Positions 34,582 through 42,495 of a DNA stretch of 64,000 bases are shown in pieces. The stretch is from JBGAKG01 sp044224495 (GTDB lineage Bacteria > Myxococcota_A > Polyangia > Polyangiales > Polyangiaceae). Where the stretch lies: positions 186,001 through 250,000 of the forward strand of contig JBGAKG010000009.1 of NCBI GenBank assembly GCA_044224495.1, in the 5' to 3' direction. The notes below the pieces were generated by a model. It was not told where the DNA came from and searched no databases. It saw only the letters and a list, made by a program, of their open reading frames with translations. Position numbers and translations under genes: made by a program. Numbering within the stretch: the stretch's first letter is position 1; each line of letters begins with the position of its first letter.

Positions 34582-35961
34582 GTGAAGCGGTCGATTCGGT
34601 GGCTCCTCCCCGCGCTGTTCGTCCTCGGCGGGTGCAAGTCCTGTCAGGACAACCCCACCCCGACGCCCGCGAAGGTGGTGGAGATCGACGCGGCGGAGGT
34701 GACGGTGGAGGCCGGCGCCCCGCAGCACGTGCTCGGCGCTACGTTCACGTTCCCCACCGGCGTCTACCACTTCGATCCGCCGCCGCCCGGCTACGAGGCC
34801 GCCGCGAAGAAGCTCCTCACCGACGCGGGTTTCGCCGTGGTGGACGGGATGCCCGCCGAGAAGCCGACCGCGGCGACCGCCGTGTTCCTTCATCCTTCGC
34901 TCGCCGAGTTCGCGCCGCCGTCGGTCGACGAGCTCGCGTATCGCGGGCGGACCCTGAGCATCGCCGAGCGAGCGCGCCTGCAAAAAGCTGCAGCGGTCAC
35001 CAGCATCATGTTCGTGGGGCCGGGGACCGAGGCGCGCTCGCGCTACCGCACGGCGCTCCAGGCGATGCTGGCGCTCGAGAAGGCGGCGCCCGGCGTCCTC
35101 TGGGACGAGGACGCACGCGACGCGATGACGCGCGCCGCGTGGTCGGCACGCCTCGACGATTGGACGGGCGACGTCCCGTGGGTCGAGCGGCAGCTCTCGA
35201 TCGACGTGTATCGCGAGGGCGAGCTGCTTCGCCTCGTCACGATGGGGATGGCGCGGTTCGCGCTTCCGGACATCGTCGTGGAGCAGCTGACGAGCCACGA
35301 CACCCAGGCGATGGGCAAGCTCGTCAACGTCCTCTGCCAATCGATGGTCGAGCAAGGCGACCTCACGCGACCCGGTGAGATGGACCTCGCGATGAGTGCG
35401 CTGAAGAACGCGAAGGCCCGCGGCGCCTACGGCGCCGAGGTCGTGGATGGTGGCAGCGCGCACGCGACGGTCACGCTCGCGATCACCGAAGGAGCGAAGG
35501 GCGATCCCGAGAATCGCCTCCTCGCCGTCGTCTTCCCCGGTTCCGGCGCCCACCTGCAGGAGCGCCAGAGCGCGCTGCTCGAGGGCTTCCTCGGCTCACG
35601 CGACTCGCTGATTGCCGTGAAGAACTCGCCCACGCTCCTCGCCGCGAGCGCACGCCAACGCGCGAAGGCGCTCCTCTTGAAGCCTCGCTTCGCCGTCAAG
35701 CCACCCGATGCCGAGTCGCTCGTCGTCAAAGCACCGTTCAAGACCCCCAGCGGCGGGACCGAGTGGATGTGGGTCGAGGTCGTGAGCTGGACCGGCACCA
35801 CGATCCACGGCGTGCTCGAGAGCGATCCCTACGAGGTGCCGGGGCTGAAGGCCGGGGCGCGCGTGGACGTCGAGGAGAGCTCCATCTTCGACTACATCCA
35901 CCACCTCGCGGATGGTGGGATCGAGGGAAACGAGACCGCTCCGCTCCTCGGAGAGAGGTAA
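34582..35961 (+). CDS. Lipoprotein with C-terminal DUF2314-like domain
   Basis: Exported protein of 459 residues with a lipobox (LGGC, Cys18). The long middle part is not recognised (GLRDA-free, Ala/Leu-rich; segments VLGATFTFPTGVYHFDPPPPGYEAA and VERQLSIDVYREGELLRLVTMGMARFALPDIVVEQ). The last 90 residues resemble DUF2314 (MWVEVVSWTGTTIHGVLESDPYEVPGLKAGARVDVEESSIFDYI). It precedes the hydroxylase gene by 12 bp and is probably co-transcribed. GTG 34582 is chosen from the signal peptide and promoter-like box. Confidence 0.75.
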   Translation: MKRSIRWLLPALFVLGGCKSCQDNPTPTPAKVVEIDAAEVTVEAGAPQHVLGATFTFPTGVYHFDPPPPGYEAAAKKLLTDAGFAVVDGMPAEKPTAATAVFLHPSLAEFAPPSVDELAYRGRTLSIAERARLQKAAAVTSIMFVGPGTEARSRYRTALQAMLALEKAAPGVLWDEDARDAMTRAAWSARLDDWTGDVPWVERQLSIDVYREGELLRLVTMGMARFALPDIVVEQLTSHDTQAMGKLVNVLCQSMVEQGDLTRPGEMDLAMSALKNAKARGAYGAEVVDGGSAHATVTLAITEGAKGDPENRLLAVVFPGSGAHLQERQSALLEGFLGSRDSLIAVKNSPTLLAASARQRAKALLLKPRFAVKPPDAESLVVKAPFKTPSGGTEWMWVEVVSWTGTTIHGVLESDPYEVPGLKAGARVDVEESSIFDYIHHLADGGIEGNETAPLLGER

Positions 35962-35973
35962 GCTCCACCCGTC

Positions 35974-36645
35974 GTGCTCCTCGACGTCCCGTACCGCCGC
36001 ATCGACACCGTCGATCTCGGTCCGCTCCTCCCGCTGGTCGAGCGTCTTCGGCCCACCTTCGAGTCGGATGCGCTCTGGCGCGCGATCGGCGAGCGCATGC
36101 AGTGGATCGGCAAGACCGAGCGCCCGGCCGACGTCGGCTTCCGCAAGATGGTACCAACTCGGTACGTCCAGCTCTGCATCGCCAACGACGAGGAGCCGCG
36201 CTCGCCGTGGGCGCTCGACGTCCCCGAGGGCGTGCTCTCGCGCGCCGAGCAGGACGCGCTCCTCGCCGAGTGGACCGCGTTCTGCGCACGCCACTACGGC
36301 CCGGGGGTCCTGTACTTCCTGGTGTTCGCGGTGCTCGGGCCGGAGGGCGCGATCCCTCCCCACCGCGACATGCCCCACGACGTGAACAAGAAGGCCTTCT
36401 CGCATCACCTGCACCTTCCGCTCACCGCGGCCGGCGACACCGAGTTCACGCTCAAGGACGAGAAGGTCGTCTTCGAGGCCGGTGGCGTGTACGAGATCGA
36501 CAACATGAGCCTCCACTCCGTGGTCCACCGCGGCACGGGCTTCCGGGTCAACCTGATGCTCGACTTCTGCCCCGAGGGGTCACTCGAGAAGCGCAACGCT
36601 CCCTCGCCCCCACGCACGCCCGCGAGCGGGAAACCGACCGGCTGA
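35974..36645 (+). CDS. Aspartyl/asparaginyl beta-hydroxylase-like protein
   Basis: The 223-residue protein resembles the Asp/Asn beta-hydroxylase (Asp_Arg_Hydrox) cupin of 2-oxoglutarate/Fe(II) oxygenases. The metal region is GAIPPHRDMPHDVNKKAFSHHLHLPL, with H-x-D, and the distal His and Arg are in NMSLHSVVHRGTGFRVNLMLDF. Two His are spaced as in the family. It would hydroxylate an Asp, Asn or related side chain on a protein, peptide or free amino acid. The stop overlaps the next start by one base (TGATG), coupling it to the asparagine-synthetase-like gene. GTG start. Confidence 0.82.
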   Translation: MLLDVPYRRIDTVDLGPLLPLVERLRPTFESDALWRAIGERMQWIGKTERPADVGFRKMVPTRYVQLCIANDEEPRSPWALDVPEGVLSRAEQDALLAEWTAFCARHYGPGVLYFLVFAVLGPEGAIPPHRDMPHDVNKKAFSHHLHLPLTAAGDTEFTLKDEKVVFEAGGVYEIDNMSLHSVVHRGTGFRVNLMLDFCPEGSLEKRNAPSPPRTPASGKPTG

Positions 36646-38405
36646 TGGGCGCGATCGCCGGGATCCTCGGCCCGAGCGCCCCGAAGGCGCTCGAGCGGAT
36701 GAAGCGACTCCTCGCCCACCGCGGGCGCGGCGGAGCGAAGGCGCACCGCACGCCCGAGATCGCGCTCCTCGCGCTCGTCGACGCGAAGACGCGCTCCGCC
36801 AAGATCGCGGAGGCAGGAGACGTCCGCGCCATCTTCGACGGGCGCCTCCTCAACGCCAGAGAGCTGGCCGCGCGCTTCCGCGTGAAGGGCGCCGACCCGG
36901 CCGACATCGTCGCGGTCGGCTTCCGCGAGCTCGGTCCGAAGATCTTCGAGCTCCTCGATGGTCCGTTCGTCGTCGCCCTGCACGACGGCGAGGCCCTTCA
37001 CCTCGCGCGCGATCCGCTCGGCGAGCGGCCCTTGTATTATGCAAGCGTTCCGGGCGGGCTCCTGTTCGCGAGCGAGATCAAGGCGCTCCTCGGCGACGAC
37101 CGTTTCCGCGTGAAGCCGAGCCCGAGCTCGCTCAACAAGCTCCTGGTGTTCTCGTTCATCCCCGGCGCGGACTCGATGTTCGAGGGCGTCTTCGAGCTGG
37201 AGCCCGGCAAGCGCCTCGTGGTCGGCCCGGGCAAGGACCCCCGCGTCCACACCTACTGGGATCTCGAGGAGACCCACGCCAGCGCCGACGAGGGCGAGTG
37301 CATCGAGCGCATCCGCACCCTCACGCGGCGCGCGGTCGAGCTCCGGCTCGAGGGCCGCTCGCGCGTGGGTGCCTTCCTGTCCGGCGGCATCGACTCGAGC
37401 GCCGTCGTCGCGCTCCTCGCCGAGCGCGGCGTGAAGGTCACGGCGTGGAGCGCGAGCTTCGGCGTGGGCCAGCCGAACGAGCTCATGTACGCGCGCCTGG
37501 TCGCGCAGCACTGCGGCCCGATCGTCGAGCACCGCGTGATGGACGTCGTCCCCGACGACTTCCTCGATCTGCTCCCGAAGATCATGTGGCAGCTCGACGA
37601 CCCGCTCTGCGACTGCATCACCGTCCCGAACTACCTCCTCGCGCAGACGGCCTCGCGCGAGGTCGATCTCGTCTTCAACGGCGAAGGCGGCGATCCCCTC
37701 TTCGGGGGCCCGAAGAACAAGTTCCTGATCCTCGGCGAGTGGTACGCGTTCCTCGGCAACTACGACCGCGCGCGCGCCTATCTGTCGAGTTACCACAAGT
37801 TCTTCGACTACCTGGGCTCGCTCTACTCGAAGGACTTCCTCGCGACGACCGGCGGCGAAGCGCCGCTCCTCGCGCTCGTGCGCCCGTACATGGAGAACGC
37901 CGACATCCGCCACTTCCTGAACCGGCTGATGCACGTGAACATCAAGCTCAAGGGCGGCCAGAACATCCTCGTGAAGGTGGACAAGATGCTCGGCGTGAAC
38001 GGCGTCACCGCCGCGTCGCCGCTCTTCGACAAGACGCTCACCGAGCAGACGTTCGCGATGCCGCCGTCGCTGAAGCGCCGCGGCGACGTCGAGAAGTACG
38101 TCTTCAAGAAGGCGATGGAGGGCGTGCTCCCGCGCGCCGTCGTCTATCGGAAGAAGGCCGGCATGGGGGTCCCGCTCAACCACTGGTTCAAGTTCACCGC
38201 GCTCCGCGACTACGCACACGACGTCCTGCAGTCGAAGCGCGCGCGCGCACGCGGCTACTTCCAGCCGCGCTTCGTGGACGCGCTGCTGGCCGGGAAGGGC
38301 CCCGAGCACGCGCTCGGGCAGTACCGCGGTGGGGAGCTGCTCTGGATGTTGCTCGCCGTCGAGCTGTGGCATCGAGTCTATTGCGACGGGGAGCGTCCGT
38401 CGTGA
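36645..38405 (+). CDS. Asparagine-synthetase-like amide ligase lacking the glutaminase cysteine
   Basis: AsnB-family protein of 586 residues. The N-terminal class-II glutaminase-like domain begins MGAIAGILG, so the nucleophilic Cys2 of MCGIAGI is replaced by Gly. HRGPD is degraded to HRGRG and the usual NGEIYN to FDGRLLN. The C-terminal synthetase domain is intact: PPi loop FLSGGIDSSAVVALL, FNGEGGDPLFGGPKN, DKMLGVNGVTAASPLFD, YRKKAGMGVPLNHWF. The enzyme probably adenylates a carboxylate but cannot draw ammonia from glutamine; it may use free ammonia or another amine, as beta-lactam synthetases and lasso cyclases do. Coupled to its neighbours on both sides. Confidence 0.88.
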   Translation: MGAIAGILGPSAPKALERMKRLLAHRGRGGAKAHRTPEIALLALVDAKTRSAKIAEAGDVRAIFDGRLLNARELAARFRVKGADPADIVAVGFRELGPKIFELLDGPFVVALHDGEALHLARDPLGERPLYYASVPGGLLFASEIKALLGDDRFRVKPSPSSLNKLLVFSFIPGADSMFEGVFELEPGKRLVVGPGKDPRVHTYWDLEETHASADEGECIERIRTLTRRAVELRLEGRSRVGAFLSGGIDSSAVVALLAERGVKVTAWSASFGVGQPNELMYARLVAQHCGPIVEHRVMDVVPDDFLDLLPKIMWQLDDPLCDCITVPNYLLAQTASREVDLVFNGEGGDPLFGGPKNKFLILGEWYAFLGNYDRARAYLSSYHKFFDYLGSLYSKDFLATTGGEAPLLALVRPYMENADIRHFLNRLMHVNIKLKGGQNILVKVDKMLGVNGVTAASPLFDKTLTEQTFAMPPSLKRRGDVEKYVFKKAMEGVLPRAVVYRKKAGMGVPLNHWFKFTALRDYAHDVLQSKRARARGYFQPRFVDALLAGKGPEHALGQYRGGELLWMLLAVELWHRVYCDGERPS

Positions 38406-39190
38406 GCCGGCTCCCGAAGCTCTCGCCGAAGGCCGTGCGCGAGGCGACCGAGGCGCTCTCGCTCGGCAAGTTCCTCTTCACCCCGCGAAACCTCTGTTGG
38501 GAGCTCGTGCGGCGCGGCGCTTGGCCCGCGCCGGTCGACGGAGCGTCGCCGCGCGAGGCGATGACGCAGTTCCGCGCCGCCCTCGCCGCGCACGAGCAGG
38601 CGCACGCGCGCCTCCCGGGGCTCGTCCGCGCGAGCGAAGCGCGCGCGGCGGTCCCGCCCGCGTACCTGCCCGACGTCTTCGACTACTCCGTGCGGCGCGT
38701 CCTCGTCTTCGATCGCGTCGAGAGCTTCCTCCTCCTCGCGATGAACGGGTTCCACCGCAAGATCGAGGTGGGGCTCGTCGTGCTCGAGGGGCCCGGCAAG
38801 AGCTTCCCCGAGCACGTCACGCGGCGCCTCGAGCGCCAGCTCGCGACCGGGCTGCGCACCGCGTTCTACGTCGTGCACGACGCGAGCCCGGGCGGGCACA
38901 AGCTGCGCGGTCGCACGCGCCGTCATTTCGCGGAGCACGGCAAGCCGCGCCTGGCCGACGTCGGGCTCTCGTTCGCGCAGGCGTTCCGGATGGGCATCCC
39001 AGTGCGGAAGGGCCCACCCCGCGCCGGTGCACGTCCACCGGCCACGGGTCGCCTCGCGCGCGGGCTCGAGGACGATCTCCTCCTCGCCGCCGGCAACTAC
39101 GCCCACCTCGAGGAGCTCGGGCCGCTCCCGCTGATGCGCTTCGTCTACGAGCGCATCGCGCGCGGTCCGGACGACCTCGGCTTCGGTTGA
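38402..39190 (+). CDS. Unknown protein coupled to the amide ligase
   Basis: Not recognised; 262 residues, no signal peptide. It is Arg/Leu-rich with a central beta-rich stretch (RVLVFDRVESFLLLAMNGFHRKIEVGLVVLEG), then GLRTAFYVVHDASPGGHKLRGRTRRHFAEHGKPRL, a basic patch and a C-terminal helical part. The start GTG overlaps the ligase stop by 4 bp (GTGA), so stoichiometric co-production is likely. It could be a partner or a substrate-binding subunit; that is inference from coupling only. Confidence 0.7.
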   Translation: MSRLPKLSPKAVREATEALSLGKFLFTPRNLCWELVRRGAWPAPVDGASPREAMTQFRAALAAHEQAHARLPGLVRASEARAAVPPAYLPDVFDYSVRRVLVFDRVESFLLLAMNGFHRKIEVGLVVLEGPGKSFPEHVTRRLERQLATGLRTAFYVVHDASPGGHKLRGRTRRHFAEHGKPRLADVGLSFAQAFRMGIPVRKGPPRAGARPPATGRLARGLEDDLLLAAGNYAHLEELGPLPLMRFVYERIARGPDDLGFG

Positions 39191-39207
39191 TCTGCTAAGG
39201 AGTCGCC

Positions 39208-39897
39208 ATGGATCTGCTCTCGGCCCCGAAGCACGAAGCGACGCTGGATGCGACCCGCACGATGTACCCGTCGCGGCTCGTCGTCGTCTCCGGGCGCAGC
39301 GAGCTCGCGAGCCCGGGCTCGACGGCCTACGGCTTCGTCGTCGCGGGCAAGGCCTCGGTCCACGGCGGTGGCATGGAGCTCGTCCTCGGTGCCGGCGCGT
39401 TCTTCGGGCTCCCGGGTCCGATCCACGTCGATGCGGGGCGCGACGGGGAGGGGACCGTCGTCGTCATCGAGCGGCTCGGCTTCCGCGCCATCCCGACCGC
39501 GGGTCGGATCGAGGAGCGCGGGCGGCTCGCCTACATCGACGGCTGCTCCGACTCCATCCTCTGCATGCCGCCGCGGCTCGGCGATCCGGTGCTGAATCAC
39601 CTGCATTTCCCGGCCGGCGTGGTGCAGACGCCGCACTCGCACCCGTCGATTCGGCTCGGGGTCGTCGCGCGGGGGTGCGGCTACGCCTACGGGCCCGACG
39701 GGCGCGGCGGCGCGTGGGAGCTCGCGCTCGAGCAGGGTGCGGTCTTCTGCCTCCACGAGCACGAGGTGCATGCGTTCAAGACCACGCGCGGGAGCGCGAT
39801 GGACGTGATCGCGTTCCACCCCGACTCCGACTGGGGCCCGACCGACGGCGTCCACCCGATGCTCAATCGGACGTACCTGGCGCGACCGAAGTCGTAG
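39208..39897 (+). CDS. Cupin-domain protein
   Basis: The 229-residue protein contains two cupin-like halves. The C-terminal half is clearer: HLHFPAGVVQTPHSHPSIRLGVVARGCGYAYG followed by VFCLHEHEVHAFKT, with HxH, a distal H and the cupin Gly pattern, so a metal centre is likely. There is no signal peptide. Perfect AAGGAG lies 7 nt before the ATG, and the gene follows the unknown protein by 17 bp. It is the last gene of the hydroxylase/ligase cluster and could be a dioxygenase or isomerase acting on the same substrate (inference). Confidence 0.78.
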   Translation: MDLLSAPKHEATLDATRTMYPSRLVVVSGRSELASPGSTAYGFVVAGKASVHGGGMELVLGAGAFFGLPGPIHVDAGRDGEGTVVVIERLGFRAIPTAGRIEERGRLAYIDGCSDSILCMPPRLGDPVLNHLHFPAGVVQTPHSHPSIRLGVVARGCGYAYGPDGRGGAWELALEQGAVFCLHEHEVHAFKTTRGSAMDVIAFHPDSDWGPTDGVHPMLNRTYLARPKS

Positions 39898-39900
39898 TAT
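39895..39900 (+). promoter_or_regulatory. -10-like hexamer TAGTAT
   Basis: TAGTAT ends 9 nt before the ATG at 39910 and overlaps the stop codon of the cupin gene. Confidence 0.42.
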
Positions 39901-39909
39901 CCTGCACGC

Positions 39910-41982
39910 ATGCGCACCTCGGTCGTGCTCGGGGCCCTGGCGGGGACATTTCTCCTCGGGACGATCATGTACTGCGCGCCGTCGACGTCGGTCGGCACCG
40001 CGAGCGACGCGGGCGTCTGCGAGCCCGACACGGGCACGAACTGCCCCTGCGATCCCAACACGTACAAGCCCACGGCCTGCTACTCGGGCCCGAAGGGAAC
40101 GAACGGCAAAGGCATCTGCAAGGCAGGCACCCGCAAATGCGTCGCGGGAACGCTGACCGCCTGCGAGGGCGAGGTCGTCCCCAAGGCCGAGACGTGCAAC
40201 CTGGCCGACGACGACTGCAACGGCGTCACGGACGACGTGCCCGAGATCAAGGACGCCGCCGCGATCGCCTACTGCACGTCCCCTGCGTGCTCGCCGACCT
40301 TCACCGACGCCGCGATCTACTGCTTCAGCGCCGACCCCGGCATCTGCGGCGCCGGTCGGAAGAAGTGTGCGCCGGGGGCCTCGGGCGGCACCCCGACCGG
40401 GTGTGAGCCCTTCATCAAGCAGGGCGCTCCCGAGGAGTGCAACGGCATCGACGACGACTGCAACGGATCGGTGGACGACGGGCTCGGAAACCTCGGCACC
40501 TGCGACGCGGATGGCGGCGTGGGCGAGTGCGCGAAGGGCACGTACGAGTGCGCCGACGGGGGGCTCGTGTGTCCGAACAACCCTCCCGCCGCCGAAAAGT
40601 GCAACAACAAGGACGACGACTGCAACGGCAAGGTCGACGACGGCACGATCACCCAGCTGTGCGGCGCATCGTTCTACCAATGCGTGAACGGGCAGTGCAT
40701 CTTCATCTGCCCGTACGTCTTCTCCTTCGACGGGAAGAGCTTCGCCTACGAGACCAGCGTCGGCGGGGCTTCGCTGGTCGGACAGGAGGCTCACCTGAGC
40801 GCGGGGCGCGAGATCGACTTCACCCCGATGTGGGCGCGCCTCAACCACGCGGCGCTCGAGGGCACCTCGCTCCGCACGAAGCTCATCGCGGCCGAGGACG
40901 AGATCGTCTACTTCGACGCGGCCCGCGTGAGCGTGGTCGAGCACGACCCCGGCTACGAGGTCATCACCTCGACGTCGATGGAGTGGAACACCGTCGGCAA
41001 GAAGGACCCGCAGCAGTTCTGGGCGGTGAAGACGCAGTCGATGCGCGTCCCGCTCAGCGCGACCTGGATCGGCGGCTCGCGTCGCGCCGACGTGACGGCG
41101 GACCTCGGTCGGATCGACCGGATCGCGGCGCAGCACGACCTGCACGAGGCGAACGTCTACGAGCTCGACTTCGGCGCCGTGCGCGACGCGTCGCAAGCGA
41201 AGCTGGTGGTCGACGGGTGGAAGTACAAGGAGCCGCGTGCGCTGCGCACCGGCGTGCCGAAGGAGCACCCCCGGCTCGAGGTTCGGCAGAAGGACGGCAC
41301 CTGGAAGAAGGTGCTCGACATCGGCACGCCGCGCGGTGACGACAAGCCGGTTCTCTTCGACCTCGCCGGGATCGCGTTCCCGACGGGCCGCTACGAGATT
41401 CGCCTCGTCCCGGGCACGCACGAAGCCGGGAACGCCATGTGGTACCTCGACCGCGTGCGGCTGAGCGAAGACCCGCTCGGCACGATCACGACGCGCGAGG
41501 TCCCGCTCGCGCTCGCCGCGCTCTCGTTCATGGGCGCCCCGACCGAGCCGCGCTTCGGCGATCACACGCACCCGCGCATCGCGATCGACGACGGCAAGGG
41601 CGAGCTCCTCCCCGAGCAGCGCACGTGGGGTGCGTTCACGCGCTACGGCGACGTGAAGGACCTCCTCGGCGCGAGCGACGATCGGATGGTCGTCATGCGC
41701 CGCGGCGACGGCGTGGAGCTCCGCTTCGACGGCATCACGGCCGCCCCGGCGGGCAAGGAGCACACGCTCTTCATGATGACCGACCTGCTGTTCAAGCCGC
41801 GCAAGTGGCTCACGGCCAAGGCCGGCACCCCGCTCACCCAGAACGTCGCGCCGCTGCCGTTCCACGGCATGGGGCACTACCCGCCGGACAAGCCGTTCCC
41901 GAGCGACGCTTCGCACGAGGCATGGCAGAAGGACTACGAGACGCGCGTCTACCTCGAGGGCGATCCGCGCTGGGGGAAGTAG
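39910..41982 (+). CDS. Exported MopE-type Cys/Asp repeat protein
   Basis: Exported protein of 690 residues with a hydrophobic signal ending near Cys22. The N-terminal third has three MopE-like metal-binding motifs (CNLADDDCNGVTDD, CNGIDDDCNGSVDD, CNNKDDDCNGKVDD) in disulfide-rich surroundings. The large C-terminal region begins ICPYVFSFDGKSFAYETSVGGA, the pattern of vWF-D-like or beta-rich surface proteins. It contains RKWLTAKAGTPLTQNVAPLPFHGMGHYPP near the end. MopE-type motifs bind copper or calcium at the cell surface in other bacteria. Function here unknown. Confidence 0.8.
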   Translation: MRTSVVLGALAGTFLLGTIMYCAPSTSVGTASDAGVCEPDTGTNCPCDPNTYKPTACYSGPKGTNGKGICKAGTRKCVAGTLTACEGEVVPKAETCNLADDDCNGVTDDVPEIKDAAAIAYCTSPACSPTFTDAAIYCFSADPGICGAGRKKCAPGASGGTPTGCEPFIKQGAPEECNGIDDDCNGSVDDGLGNLGTCDADGGVGECAKGTYECADGGLVCPNNPPAAEKCNNKDDDCNGKVDDGTITQLCGASFYQCVNGQCIFICPYVFSFDGKSFAYETSVGGASLVGQEAHLSAGREIDFTPMWARLNHAALEGTSLRTKLIAAEDEIVYFDAARVSVVEHDPGYEVITSTSMEWNTVGKKDPQQFWAVKTQSMRVPLSATWIGGSRRADVTADLGRIDRIAAQHDLHEANVYELDFGAVRDASQAKLVVDGWKYKEPRALRTGVPKEHPRLEVRQKDGTWKKVLDIGTPRGDDKPVLFDLAGIAFPTGRYEIRLVPGTHEAGNAMWYLDRVRLSEDPLGTITTREVPLALAALSFMGAPTEPRFGDHTHPRIAIDDGKGELLPEQRTWGAFTRYGDVKDLLGASDDRMVVMRRGDGVELRFDGITAAPAGKEHTLFMMTDLLFKPRKWLTAKAGTPLTQNVAPLPFHGMGHYPPDKPFPSDASHEAWQKDYETRVYLEGDPRWGK

Positions 41983-42007
41983 GCGAGTTGGTGTAGCCTG
42001 CGGGATC

Positions 42008-42469
42008 ATGCCCGCCGTCGTTCCCACGCGCGCCGTCGCGGTGGAGCTCACGCTGTCGAGCGGTGAGATCCTCTCGATGATGGTGCACCTCGGCGACCGC
42101 GCTCGCGGCCACGAGGGCGAAGAGACGCTCGCCGACTTCCTCGAGACCGAGCGGGAGTTCCTCCCTGCTCACGACGACAACGACGAGCTCCGCCTGATCC
42201 GGCGGGACGCGCTCGTGACCGTTCGCCCGAAGCTCAACGTGCCGGAGAAGATCCGGCACGACTCCGGCGGGCTCGCCGCCGTCGATCTCGTGCGGATCGA
42301 GCTCCCGCGCGGCTTCCCGCGGATCGTGGGGGTCCTCGACGCCGAGCCTCACTCGCAGGAGGCGCGCCTGTCCGACCTCGTGAACGGCAAGGAACGATTC
42401 CTCGTGATGCAAGACGAGGGGGGCGTCGTCTTCGTCCACAAGCTCCACGTGCTCACCATCGGCGTCTGA
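42008..42469 (+). CDS. Small conserved-looking hypothetical protein
   Basis: Not recognised; 153 residues without signal peptide. It has beta-rich segments (AVAVELTLSSGEILSMMVHL, RDALVTVRPKL, FVHKLHVLTIGV) and an acidic loop (RGHEGEETLADFLETEREFLPAHDDNDEL). Its stop is 26 bp before the PilT-like gene, so it may be co-expressed with the pilus motor. TAGCCT lies 8 nt before the ATG. Confidence 0.68.
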   Translation: MPAVVPTRAVAVELTLSSGEILSMMVHLGDRARGHEGEETLADFLETEREFLPAHDDNDELRLIRRDALVTVRPKLNVPEKIRHDSGGLAAVDLVRIELPRGFPRIVGVLDAEPHSQEARLSDLVNGKERFLVMQDEGGVVFVHKLHVLTIGV

Positions 42470-42495
42470 ACGCCGGCCTCGCCAAGGGAGAACCC

